Shown one piece after another: positions 11,519 through 24,400 of a stretch of DNA of 64,000 bases (positions within the stretch are counted from its first letter, which is position 1; each line of letters opens with the position of its first letter). The position numbers were made by a program, and so were the translations under genes. The stretch covers positions 2,961,592 through 3,025,591 of the forward strand of contig NW_026869996.1 of assembly GCF_020882245.1 (NCBI RefSeq), written 5' to 3'. Below the pieces are notes generated by a model that saw only the letters and a program-made list of their open reading frames with translations, did not search any database and was not told where the DNA came from. The stretch comes from Rhopalosiphum padi. Taxonomy: Eukaryota; Arthropoda; Insecta; Hemiptera; Aphididae.

Positions 11519-14291
11519 GATGGTTTTAAATAGTTTTTTTATTGGGGGTTGTTAAGGAAAAACGTTAAATTTAATTTATTTGATGGATATAAATCAATTA
11601 TTATGGGGTTTTTTGATGAATTAATGGTTTTTTTAATACATTTTAAGGAAATTTCTGGTTTTTAATCATTTATTATGGGGGTTGTTAAGGAAAAATGTTA
11701 AATTTAATATATTTGATGGATTTAAATCAATTATTATGGGGTTTTTTGATGAATTAATGGTTTTTTAATACATGTTAAGGAAATTTCTGGTTTTTAATAA
11801 TTTATTATGGGGGTTTGTTAAGGAAAAATGTTAAATTTAATGTATTTGATGGTTTTAAATCGGTTATTATTGGGGGTTGTTAAGGAAAAATGTTAAATTT
11901 AATTTATTTGATGGATATTAATCAATTATAATGAAGTTTTTTGATGAATAAATGGTTTTTTAATACATGTTAAGGAAATTTCTGGTTTTTAATAATTTAT
12001 TATGGGGGTTTGTTGAGAAAAAATGTTAAATTTAATTTATTTGATGGATTTAAAGCGGTTTTTATGGGGTTTTTTTGATGAATTAATGGTTTTTTAATAC
12101 ATTTTAAGGAAATTTCTGGTTTTTAATCATTTATTATGGGGGATTGTTAAGGAAAAATGTTAAATTTAATATAATTGATGGATTTAAATCAATTATTATG
12201 GGGTTTTTTGATGAATTAATGGTTTTTTTTAATACATTTTAAGGAAATTTCTGGTTTATAATCATTTATTATGGGGGTTTGTTAAGGAAAAATGTTAAAT
12301 TTAATGTATTTGATGGTTTTAAATCGGTTATTATTGGGGGTTGTTAAGGAAAAATGTTAAATTTAATGTATTTGATGGTGTTAAATCGTTTATTAGGGGG
12401 GGTTGTTAAGGAAAAATGTTAAATTTAATGTATTTGATGGTTTTAAATAGTTTTTTATTGGGGGTTGTTAAGGAAAAAACGTTAAATTTAATTTATTTGA
12501 TGGATATAAATCAATTATTATGGGGTTTTTTGATGAATTAATGGTTTTTTAATACATGTTAAGGAAATTTCTGGTTTTTAATAATTTATTATGGGGGTTT
12601 GTTAAGGAAAAAATGTTAAATTTAATGTATTTGATGGTTTTAAATCGGTTATTATTGGGGGTTGTTAAGGAAAAATGTTAAATTTAATTTATTTGATGGA
12701 TATTAATCAATTATTATGAAGTTTTTTGATGAATTAAATGTTTTTTTTAATATATTTTAAGGAAATTTCTGGTTTTTAATCATTTATTATGGGGGTTTGT
12801 TAAGGAAAAATGTTAAATTTAATGTATTTGATGGTTTTAAATAGTTTTTTATTGGGGGTTGTTAAGGGAAAAACGTTAAATTTAATTTATTTGATGGATT
12901 TAAAGCGGTTTTTATGGGGTTTTTTTGATGAATTAATGGTTTTTTAATACATTTTAAGGAAATTTCTGGTTTTTAATCATTTATTATGGGGGGTTGTTAA
13001 GGAAAAATGTTAAATTTAATATAATTGATGGATTTAAATCAATTATTATGGGGTTTTTTGATGAATTAATGGTTTTTTTAATACATTTTAAGGAAATTTC
13101 TGGTTTATAATCATTTATTATGGGGGTTGTTAAGGAAAAACGTTAAATTTAATTTATTTGATGGATATAAATCAATTATTATGGGGTTTTTTGATGAATT
13201 AATGGTATTTTTAATACATTTTTAGCAAATTTCTGGTTTATAATCATTTATTATGGGGGATTGTTAAGGAAAAATGTTAAATTTAATATAATTGATGGAT
13301 TTAAATCAATTATTATGGGGTTTTTTGATGAATTAATGGTTTTTTAATACATTTTAAGGAAATTTCTGGTTTTTAATCATTTATTATGGGGGATTGTTAA
13401 GGAAAAATGTTAAATTTAATATAATTGATGGATTTAAATCAATTATTATGGGGTTTTTTGATGAATTAATGGTTTTTTTTAATACATTTTAAGGAAATTT
13501 CTGGTTTTTAATCATTTATTATGGGGGTTGTTAAGGAAAAATGTTAAATTTAATTTATTTGATGGATATAAATCAATTATTATGGGGTTTTTTGATGAAT
13601 TAATGGTATTTTTAATACATTTTTAGCAAATTTCTGGTTTATAATCATTTATTATGGGGGATTGTTAAGGAAAAATGTTAAATTTAATATAATTGATGGA
13701 TTTAAATCAATTATTATGGGGTTTTTTGATGAATTAATGGTTTTTTTAATACATTTTAAGGAAATTTCTGGTTTATAATCAGTTATTATGGGGGTTTGTT
13801 AAGGAAAAATGTTAAATTTAATGTATTTGATGGTTTTTAAATAGTTTTTTATTAGGGGTTGTTAAGGAAAAACGTTAAATTTAATTTATTTGATGGATAT
13901 AAATCAATTATTATGGGGTTTTTTGATGAATTAATGGTTTTTTTAATACATTTTAAGGAAATTTCTGGTTTTTAATCATTTATTATGGGGGTTGTTAAGG
14001 AAAAATGTTAAATTTAATTTATTTGATGGATTTAAAGCGGTTTTTATGGAGTTTTTTGATGAATAAATGGTTTTTTAATATATTTTAAGGAAATTTCTGG
14101 TTTTTAATCATTTATTATGGGGGTTTGTTAAGGAAAAATGTTAAATTTAATGTATTTGATGGTTTTAAATCGGTTATTATTGGGGTTTTTTGATGAATTA
14201 ATGGTTTTTTAATACATTTTAAGGAAATTTCTGGTTTTTAATCATTTATTATGGGGGTTTGTTAAGGAAAAATGTTAAATTTAATGTATTT

Positions 14292-14684
14292 GATGGTGTT
14301 AAAGCGTTTATTAGGGGGGGTTGTTAAGGAAAAATGTTAAATTTAATGTATTTGATGGTTTTAAATAGTTTTTTATTGGGGGTTGTTAAGGAAAAACGTT
14401 AAATTTAATTTATTTGTTGGATATAAATCAATTATTATGGGGTTTTTTGATGAATTAATGGTTTTTTTAATACATGTTAAGGAAATTTCTGGTTTTTAAT
14501 AATTTATTATGGGGGTTTGTTGAGAAAAAATGTTAAATTTAATTTATTTGATGGATTTAAAGCGGTTTTTATGGGGTTTTTTGATGAATTAATGGTTTTT
14601 TTAATACATTTTAAGGAAATTTCTGGTTTTTAATCATTTATTATGGGGGTTTGTTAAGGAAAAATGTTAAATTTAATGTATTTG
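14292..14684 (+). repeat. S2-S3-L1(TGTTGG)-L2 block, cf. ~9.95-10.33 kb
   Basis: The block opens with an S2 bearing AAAGCG where AAATCG is usual, then S3 at 14354 and an L1 whose anchor is changed to TTGTTGGATATAAATC. The same uncommon TGTTGG anchor occurs near 10060 after an S2-like and an S3 monomer. The two sites therefore share ancestry across about 4.35 kb. Confidence 0.78.
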
Positions 14685-17098
14685 ATGGTTTTAAATAGTT
14701 TTTTATTGGGGGTTGTTAAGGAAAAACGTTAAATTTAATTTATTTGATGGATTTAAATCAATTATTATGGGGTTTTTTGATGAATTAATGGTTTTTTAAT
14801 ACATGTTAAGGAAATTTCTGGTTTTTAATAATTTATTATGGGGGTTTGTTGAGAAAAAATGTTAAATTTAATTTATTTGATGGATTTAAAGCGGTTTTTA
14901 TGGGGTTTTTTGATGAATTAATGGTTTTTTAATACATTTTAAGGAAATTTCTGGTTTTTAATCATTTATTATGGGGGATTGTTAAGGAAAAATGTTAAAT
15001 TTAATATAATTGATGGATTTAAATCAATTATTATGGGGTTTTTTGATGAATTAATGGTTTTTTTAATACATTTTAAGGAAATTTCTGGTTTATAATCATT
15101 TATTATGGGGGTTTGTTAAGGAAAAATGTTAAAATTAATGTATTTGATGGTTTTAAATCGGTTATTATTGGGGGTTGTTAAGGAAAAATGTTAAATTTAA
15201 TGTATTTGATGGTGTTAAATCGTTTATTAGGGGGGGTTGTTAAGGAAAAATGTTAAATTTAATGTATTTGATGGTTTTAAATAGTTTTTTATTGGGGGTT
15301 GTTAAGGAAAAACGTTAAATTTAATTTATTTGATGGATATAAATCAATTATTATGGGGTTTTTTGATGAATTAATGGTTTTTTAATACATGTTAAGGAAA
15401 TTTCTGGTTTTTAATAATTTATTATGGGGGTTTGTTAAGGAAAAATGTTAAATTTAATGTATTTGATGGTTTTAAATCGGTTATTATTGGGGGTTGTTAA
15501 GGAAAAATGTTAAATTTAATTTATTTGATGGATATTAATCAATTATTATGAAGTTTTTTGATGAATTAAATGTTTTTTTAATATATTTTAAGGAAATTTC
15601 TGGTTTTTAATCATTTATTATGGGGGTTTGTTAAGGAAAAATGTTAAATTTAATGTATTTGATGGTTTTAAATAGTTTTTTATTGGGGGTTGTTAAGGAA
15701 AAACGTTAAATTTAATTTATTTGATGGATTTAAAGCGGTTTTTATGGGGTTTTTTGATGAATTAATGGTTTTTTAATACATTTTAAGGAAATTTCTGGTT
15801 TTTAATCATTTATTATGGGGGGTTGTTAAGGAAAAATGTTAAATTTAATATAATTGATGGATTTAAATCAATTATTATGGGGTTTTTTGATGAATTAATG
15901 GTTTTTTTAATACATTTTAAGGAAATTTCTGGTTTATAATCATTTATTATGGGGGTTGTTAAGGAAAAACGTTAAATTTAATTTATTTGATGGATATAAA
16001 TCAATTATTATGGGGTTTTTTGATGAATTAATGGTATTTTTAATACATTTTTAGCAAATTTCTGGTTTATAATCATTTATTATGGGGGATTGTTAAGGAA
16101 AAATGTTAAATTTAATATAATTGATGGATTTAAATCAATTATTATGGGGTTTTTTGATGAATTAATGGTTTTTTAATACATTTTAAGGAAATTTCTGGTT
16201 TTTAATCATTTATTATGGGGGATTGTTAAGGAAAAATGTTAAATTTAATATAATTGATGGATTTAAATCAATTATTATGGGGTTTTTTGATGAATTAATG
16301 GTTTTTTTAATACATTTTAAGGAAATTTCTGGTTTATAATCATTTATTATGGGGGTTTGTTAAGGAAAAATGTTAAATTTAATGTATTTGATGGTTTTAA
16401 ATCGGTTATTATTGGGGGTTGTTAAGGAAAAATGTTAAATTTAATGTATTTGATGGTGTTAAATCGTTTATTAGGGGGGGTTGTTAAGGAAAAATGTTAA
16501 ATTTAATGTATTTGATGGTTTTAAATAGTTTTTTATTGGGGGTTGTTAAGGAAAAACGTTAAATTTAATTTATTTGATGGATATAAATCAATTATTATGG
16601 GGTTTTTTGATGAATTAATGGTTTTTTTAATACATGTTAAGGAAATTTCTGGTTTTTAATAATTTATTATGGGGGTTTGTTAAGGAAAAATGTTAAATTT
16701 AATGTATTTGATGGTTTTAAATCGGTTATTATTGGGGGTTGTTAAGGAAAAATGTTAAATTTAATTTATTTGATGGATATTAATCAATTATTATGAAGTT
16801 TTTTGATGAATTAAATGGTTTTTTAATACATTTTAAGGAAATTTCTGGTTTTTAATCATTTATTATGGGGGATTGTTAAGGAAAAATGTTAAATTTAATA
16901 TAATTGATGGATTTAAATCAATTATTATGGGGTTTTTTGATGAATTAATGGTTTTTTTAATACATTTTAAGGAAATTTCTGGTTTATAATCATTTATTAT
17001 GGGGGTTTGTTAAGGAAAAATGTTAAATTTAATGTATTTGATGGTTTTAAATCGGTTATTATTGGGGGTTGTTAAGGAAAAATGTTAAATTTAATGTA

Positions 17099-17598
17099 NN
17101 NNNNNNNNNNNNNNNNNNNNNNNNNNNNNNNNNNNNNNNNNNNNNNNNNNNNNNNNNNNNNNNNNNNNNNNNNNNNNNNNNNNNNNNNNNNNNNNNNNNN
17201 NNNNNNNNNNNNNNNNNNNNNNNNNNNNNNNNNNNNNNNNNNNNNNNNNNNNNNNNNNNNNNNNNNNNNNNNNNNNNNNNNNNNNNNNNNNNNNNNNNNN
17301 NNNNNNNNNNNNNNNNNNNNNNNNNNNNNNNNNNNNNNNNNNNNNNNNNNNNNNNNNNNNNNNNNNNNNNNNNNNNNNNNNNNNNNNNNNNNNNNNNNNN
17401 NNNNNNNNNNNNNNNNNNNNNNNNNNNNNNNNNNNNNNNNNNNNNNNNNNNNNNNNNNNNNNNNNNNNNNNNNNNNNNNNNNNNNNNNNNNNNNNNNNNN
17501 NNNNNNNNNNNNNNNNNNNNNNNNNNNNNNNNNNNNNNNNNNNNNNNNNNNNNNNNNNNNNNNNNNNNNNNNNNNNNNNNNNNNNNNNNNNNNNNNNN
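17099..17598. other. Assembly gap, exactly 500 N
   Basis: This run of exactly 500 N has the round length typical of a scaffolder placeholder, so the true distance is unknown. The left edge ends inside a short-monomer tail on the T/G strand. The right edge begins inside a long monomer on the opposite strand. The satellite orientation therefore flips across this gap, and the sequence cannot show whether the flip is biological. Apparent open reading frames crossing the gap are artefacts of the Ns. Confidence 0.99.
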
Positions 17599-20500
17599 TA
17601 ACCCCCATAATAAATTATTAAAAACCAGAAATTTCCTTAACATGTATTAAAAAAACCATTTATTCATCAAAAAACTCCATAAAAACCGCTTTAAATCCAT
17701 CAAATAAATTAAATTTAACATTTTTCCTTAACAACCCCCCCTAATAAACGATTTAACACCATCAAATAAATTAAATTTAACATTTTTCCTTATCAACCCC
17801 CCATAATAAATGATTAAAAAACCAGAAATTTCCTTAAAATGTATTAAAAAAACCATTAATTCATCAAAAAACCCCATAATAATTGATTTAAATCCATCAA
17901 ATAAATTAAATTTAACATTTTTTCCTTAACAACCCCCATAATAAATGATTAAAAACCAGAAATTTCCTTAAAATGTATTAAAAAAACCATTAATTCATCA
18001 AAAAAACCCCATAATAATTGATTTATATCCATCAAATAAATTAAATTTAACGTTTTTCCTTAACAACCCCCAATAAAAAACTATTTAAAACCATCAAATA
18101 CATTAAATTTAACATTTTTCCTTAACAACCCCCCCCTAATAAACGATTTAACACCATCAAATACATTAAATTTAACATTTTTCCTTAACAACCCCCAATA
18201 ATAACCGATTTAAAACCATCAAATACATTAAATTTAACATTTTTCCTTAACAAACCCCCATAATAAATGATTATAAACCAGAAATTTCCTTAAAATGTAT
18301 TAAAAAAAACCATTAATTCATCAAAAAACCCCATAATAATTGATTTAAAATCCATCAATTATATTAAATTTAACATTTTTCCTTAACAATCCCCCATAAT
18401 AAATGATTAAAAACCAGAAATTTCCTTAAAATGTATTAAAAAACCATTAATTCATCAAAAAACCCCATAAAAACCGCTTTAAATCCATCAAATAAATTAA
18501 ATTTAACATTTTTCCTTAACAACCCCCATAATAAATGATTAAAAACCAGAAATTTCCTTAAAATGTATTAAAAAAAACCATTAATTCATCAAAAAACCCC
18601 ATAATAATTGATTTATATCCATCAAATAAATTAAATTTAACGTTTTTCCTTAACAACCCCCAATAAAAAACTATTTAAAACCATCAAATACATTAAATTT
18701 AACATTTTTCCTTAACAAACCCCCATAATAAATGATTAAAAACCAGAAATTTCCTTAAAATGTATTAAAAAAACCATTAATTCATCAAAAAACCCCATAA
18801 AAAACCGCTTTAAATCCATCAAATAAATTAAATTTAACATTTTTTCTCAACAAACCCCCATAATAAATTATTAAAAACCAGAAATTTCCTTAACATGTAT
18901 TAAAAAAACCATTAATTCATCAAAAAACCCCAATAATAACCGATTTAAAAACCATCAAATACATTAAATTTAACATTTTTCCTTAACAAACCCCCATAAT
19001 AAATGATTATAAACCAGAAATTTCCTTAAAATGTATTAAAAAAACCATTAATTCATCAAAAAACCCCATAATAATTGATTTAAATCCATCAATTATATTA
19101 AATTTAACATTTTTCCTTAACAACCCCCCATAATAAATGATTAAAAACCAGAAATTTCCTTAAAATGTATTAAAAAAACCATTAATTCATCAAAAAACCC
19201 CATAAAAACCGCTTTAAATCCATAAAATAAATTAAATTTAACATTTTTTCTCAACAAACCCCCATAATAAATTATTAAAAAACCAGAAATTTCCTTAACA
19301 TGTATTAAAAAACCATTTATTCATCAAAAAACTCCATAAAAACCGCTTTAAATCCATCAAATAAATTAAATTTAACATTTTTCCTTAACAAACCCCCCCT
19401 AATAAACGATTTAACACCATCAAATAAATTAAATTTAACATTTTTCCTTATCAACCCCCATAATAAATGATTAAAAACCAGAAATTTCCTTAAAATGTAT
19501 TAAAAAAACCATTAATTCATCAAAAAACCCCATAATAATTGATTTAAATCCATCAAATAAATTAAATTTAACATTTTTCCTTAACAACCCCCATAATAAA
19601 TGATTAAAAACCAGAAATTTCCTTAAAATGTATTAAAAAAAACCATTAATTCATCAAAAAAAACCCCATAATAATTGATTTATATCCATCAAATAAATTA
19701 AATTTAACGTTTTTCCTTAACAACCCCCAATAAAAAACTATTTAAAACCATCAAATACATTAAATTTAACATTTTTCCTTAACAACCCCCCCTAATAAAC
19801 GATTTAACACCATCAAATACATTAAATTTAACATTTTTCCTTAACAACCCCCAATAATAACCGATTTAAAACCATCAAATACATTAAATTTAACATTTTT
19901 CCTTAACAAACCCCCATAATAAATGATTATAAACCAGAAATTTCCTTAAAATGTATTAAAAAAAAACCATTAATTCATCAAAAAACCCCATAATAATTGA
20001 TTTAAATCCATCAATTATATTAAATTTAACATTTTTCCTTAACAATCCCCTATAATAAATGATTAAAAACCAGAAATTTCCTTAAAATGTATTAAAAAAA
20101 CCATTAATTCATCAAAAAAAACCCCATAAAAAACCGCTTTAAATCCATCAAATAAATTAAATTTAACATTTTTCCTTAACAACCCCCATAATAAATGATT
20201 AAAAACCAGAAATTTCCTTAAAATGTATTAAAAAAAACCATTAATTCATCAAAAAAACCCCATAATAATTGATTTATATCCATCAAATAAATTAAATTTA
20301 ACGTTTTTCCTTAACAACCCCCCGATAAAAAACTATTTAAAACCATCAAATACATTAAATTTAACATTTTTCATTAACAAACCCCCATAATAAATAATTA
20401 AAAAACCAGAAATTTCCTTAAAATGTATTAAAAAACCATTAATTCATCAAAAAACCCCATAAAAAACCGCTTTAAATCCATCAAATAAATTAAATTTAAC

Positions 20501-21480
20501 ATTTTTTCTCAACAAACCCCCATAATAAATTATTAAAAACCAGAAATTTCCTTAACATGTATTAAAAAAACCATTAATTCATCAAAAAACCCCAATAATA
20601 ACCGATTTAAAACCATCAAATACATTAAATTTAACATTTTTCCTTAACAAACCCCCATAATAAATGATTATAAACCAGAAATTTCCTTAAAATGTATTAA
20701 AAAAACCATTAATTCATCAAAAAACCCCATAATAATTGATTTATATCCATCAAATAAATTAAATTTAACGTTTTTCCTTAACAACCCCCAATAAAAAACT
20801 ATTTAAAACCATCAAATACATTAAATTTAACATTTTTTCCTTAACAACCCCCCCTAATAAACGATTTAACACCATCAAATACATTAAATTTAACATTTTT
20901 CCTTAACAAACCCCCATAATAAATGATTAAAAAACCAGAAATTTCCTTAAAATGTATTAAAAAAACCATTAATTCATCAAAAAAACCCCAATAATAACCG
21001 ATTTAAAACCATCAAATACATTAAATTTAACATTTTTCCTTAACAAACCCCCATAATAAATGATTATAAACCAGAAATTTCCTTAAAATGTATTAAAATA
21101 ACCATTAATTCATCGAAAAACCCCATAATAATTGATTTAAATCCATCAATTATATTAAATTTAACATTTTTCCTTAACAACCCCCCATAATAAATGATTA
21201 AAAACCAGAAATTTCCTTAAAATGTATTAAAAAACCATTAATTCATCAAAAAAACCCCATAAAAACCGCTTTAAATCCATCAAATAAATTAAATTTAACA
21301 TTTTTCCTTAACAAACCCCCATAATAAATTATTAAAAACCAGAAATTTCCTTAACATGTATTAAAAAAACCATTTATTCATCAAAAAACTCCATAAAAAC
21401 CGCTTTAAATCCATCAAATAAATTGAATTTAACATTTTTCCTTAACAACCCCCAATAATAAACGATTTAACACCATCAAA
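17599..21480 (-). repeat. Right-array proximal segment, left-arm-like
   Basis: This segment carries the left arm's variant set in complement: CTTATCAACC, CCATAAAATAAATT (the TATGG form) and TTTTTTCTCAACAAAC (the GTTGAGAAAAAA form). Poly-A runs vary in length (6 to 9) more than in the later part of the array. TTTCATTAACAAAC near 20370 and CCCCCCGATAAAAAAC near 20318 are private changes. No non-satellite sequence is seen. Confidence 0.85.
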
Positions 21481-24400
21481 TACATTATATTTAACATTTT
21501 TCCTTAAAAAACCCCCAAAATTAATGATTAAAAAACCATTAATTTGCTAAAAATGTATTAAAAATACCATTAATTCATCAAAAAACCCCATAATAATTGA
21601 TTTATATCCATCAAATAAATTAAATTTAACGTTTTTTCCTTAACAACCCCCCATAATAAATGATTAAAAACCAGAAATTTCCTTAAAATGTATTAAAAAA
21701 CCATTAATTCATCAAAAAAACCCCATAAAAACCGCTTTAAAATCCATCAAATAAATTAAATTTAACGTTTTTCCTTAACAACCCCCAATAAAAAAACTAT
21801 TTAAAACCATCAAATACATTAAATTTAACATTTTTCCTTAACAAACCCCCATAATAAATGATTAAAAACCAGAAATTTCCTTAAAATGTATTAAAAAAAC
21901 ATTTAATTCATCAAAAAACTTCATAATAATTGATTAATATCCATCAAATAAATTAAATTTAACATTTTTCCTTAACAACCCCCAATAATAACCGATTTAA
22001 AACCATCAAATACATTAAATTTAACATTTTTCCTTAACAAACCCCCATAATAAATGATTATAACCAGAAATTTCCTTAAAATGTATTAAAAAAAACCATT
22101 AATTCATCAAAAAACCCCATAATAATTGATTTAAATCCATCAATTATATTAAATTTAACATTTTTCCTTAACAAACCCCCATAATAAATTATTAAAAACC
22201 AGAAATTTCCTTAACATGTATTAAAAAAACCATTAATTCATCAAAAAACCCCATAATAATTGATTTATATCCATCAAATAAATTAAATTTAACGTTTTTC
22301 CTTAACAACCCCCAATAAAAAACTATTTAAAACCATCAAATACATTAAATTTAAACATTTTTCCTTAACAACCCCCCCTAATAAACGATTTAACACCATC
22401 GAAATACATTAAATTTAACATTTTTCCTTAACAACCCCCAATAATAACCGATTTAAAACCATCAAATACATTAAATTTAACATTTTTCCTTAACAAACCC
22501 CCATAATAAATGATTAAAAAACCAGAAATTTCCTTAAAATGTATTAAAAAAACCATTAATTCATCAAAAAACCCCATAAAAACCGCTTTAAATCCATCAA
22601 ATAAATTAAATTTAACATTTTTTCTCAACAAACCCCCATAATAAATTATTAAAAACCAGAAATTTCCTTAACATGTATTAAAAAACCATTAATTCATCAA
22701 AAAACCCCAATAATAACCGATTTAAAACCATCAAATACATTAAATTAACATTTTTCCTTAACAAACCCCCATAATAAATGATTATAAACCAGAAATTTCC
22801 TTAAAATGTATTAAAAAACCATTAATTCATCAAAAAACCCCATAATAATTGATTTATATCCATCAAATAAATTAAATTTAACGTTTTTTCCTTAACAACC
22901 CCCCAATAAAAAACTATTTAAAACCATCAAATACATTAAATTTAACATTTTTTCCTTAACAACCCCCCCTAATAAACGATTTAACACCATCAAATACATT
23001 AAATTTAACATTTTTCCTTAACAAACCCCCATAATAAATGATTATAAACCAGAAATTTCCTTAAAATGTATTAAAATAACCATTAATTCATCGAAAAACC
23101 CCATAATAATTGATTTAAATCCATCAATTATATTAAATTTAACATTTTTCCTTAACAACCCCCCATAATAAATGATTAAAAACCAGAAATTTCCTTAAAA
23201 TGTATTAAAAAAACCATTAATTCATCAAAAAACCCCATAAAAACCGCTTTAAATCCATCAAATAAATTAAATTTAACATTTTTCCTTAACAAACCCCCCA
23301 TAATAAATTATTAAAAACCAGAAATTTCCTTAACATGTATTAAAAAACCATTTATTCATCAAAAAACTCCATAAAAAACCGCTTTAAATCCATCAAATAA
23401 ATTGAATTTAACATTTTTTCCTTAACAACCCCCAATAATAAACGATTTAACACCATCAAATACATTATATTTAACATTTTTCCTTAAAAAACCCCCCAAA
23501 ATTAATGATTAAAAACCATTAATTTGCTAAAAATGTATTAAAAATACCATTAATTCATCAAAAAACCCCATAATAATTGATTTATATCCATCAAATAAAT
23601 TAAATTTAACGTTTTTCCTTAACAACCCCCCATAATAAATGATTAAAAACCAGAAATTTCCTTAAAATGTATTAAAAAACCATTAATTCATCAAAAAACC
23701 CCATAAAAACCGCTTTAAATCCATCAAATAAATTAAATTTAACGTTTTTCCTTAACAACCCCCAATAAAAAACTATTTAAAAACCATCAAATACATTAAA
23801 TTTAACATTTTTCCTTAACAAACCCCCATAATAAATGATTAAAAACCAGAAATTTCCTTAAAATGTATTAAAAAAACATTTAATTCATCAAAAAACTTCA
23901 TAATAATTTGATTAATATCCATCAAATAAATTAAATTTAACATTTTTCCTTAACAACCCCCAATAATAACCGATTTAAAACCATCAAATACATTAAATTT
24001 AACATTTTTCCTTAACAAACCCCCATAATAAATGATTATAAACCAGAAATTTCCTTAAAATGTATTAAAAAAAACCATTAATTCATCAAAAAACCCCATA
24101 ATAATTGATTTAAATCCATCAATTATATTAAATTTAACATTTTTCCTTAACAATCCCCCATAATAAATGATTAAAAACCAGAAATTTCCTTAAAATGTAT
24201 TAAAAAACCATTAATTCATCAAAAAACCCATAAAAACCGCTTTAAATCCATCAAATAAATTAAATTTAACATTTTTTCTCAACAAACCCCCATAATAAAT
24301 TATTAAAAACCAGAAATTTCCTTAACATGTATTAAAAAACCATTTATTCATCAAAAAACTTCATAATAATTGATTAATATCCATCAAATAAATTAAATTT

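Larger units (their letters stand above)
1..17098 (+). repeat. Left satellite array, T/G-rich strand on +
   Basis: This is an uninterrupted tandem array of 62-bp short and 133-136-bp long monomers. GATGG anchors fall at 1, 63, 125, 187, 321, 383, 517, 650, 784, 846, 979, 1112 and 1174, so the spacings are almost all 62, 133 or 134. The conserved tail (TTAAGGAAAAATG, TTAAATTTAA) recurs in every monomer. The + strand is strongly asymmetric: a typical S monomer has about 15 G and only one C. A+T is about 74-78 percent in the monomers counted. No stretch of unique sequence, gene or mobile element is visible. Neither 62 nor 134 is divisible by three and stops are dense, so coding is not sustained. 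A satellite role in heterochromatin or a centromere is inferred only. Confidence 0.97.

Noticed and set aside
1..17098. Telomeric repeat suggested by TTGGGG-like strings
   Set aside because: The G runs occur once per 62-72 bp inside longer monomers, not as a 6-8-bp tandem telomere repeat.
17059..17650. Open frames across the first N gap on both strands
   Set aside because: They are produced by undefined bases read as X. Only a few real codons lie at each edge, all of them satellite.
22428..22631. Short open reading frame on minus (67 aa) with repeated LRKNVKFN peptide
   Set aside because: It is the satellite tail and head read in one frame. Monomer lengths of 62 and 134 shift the frame at each repeat, stops are dense, and there is no start context, domain or conservation across copies.
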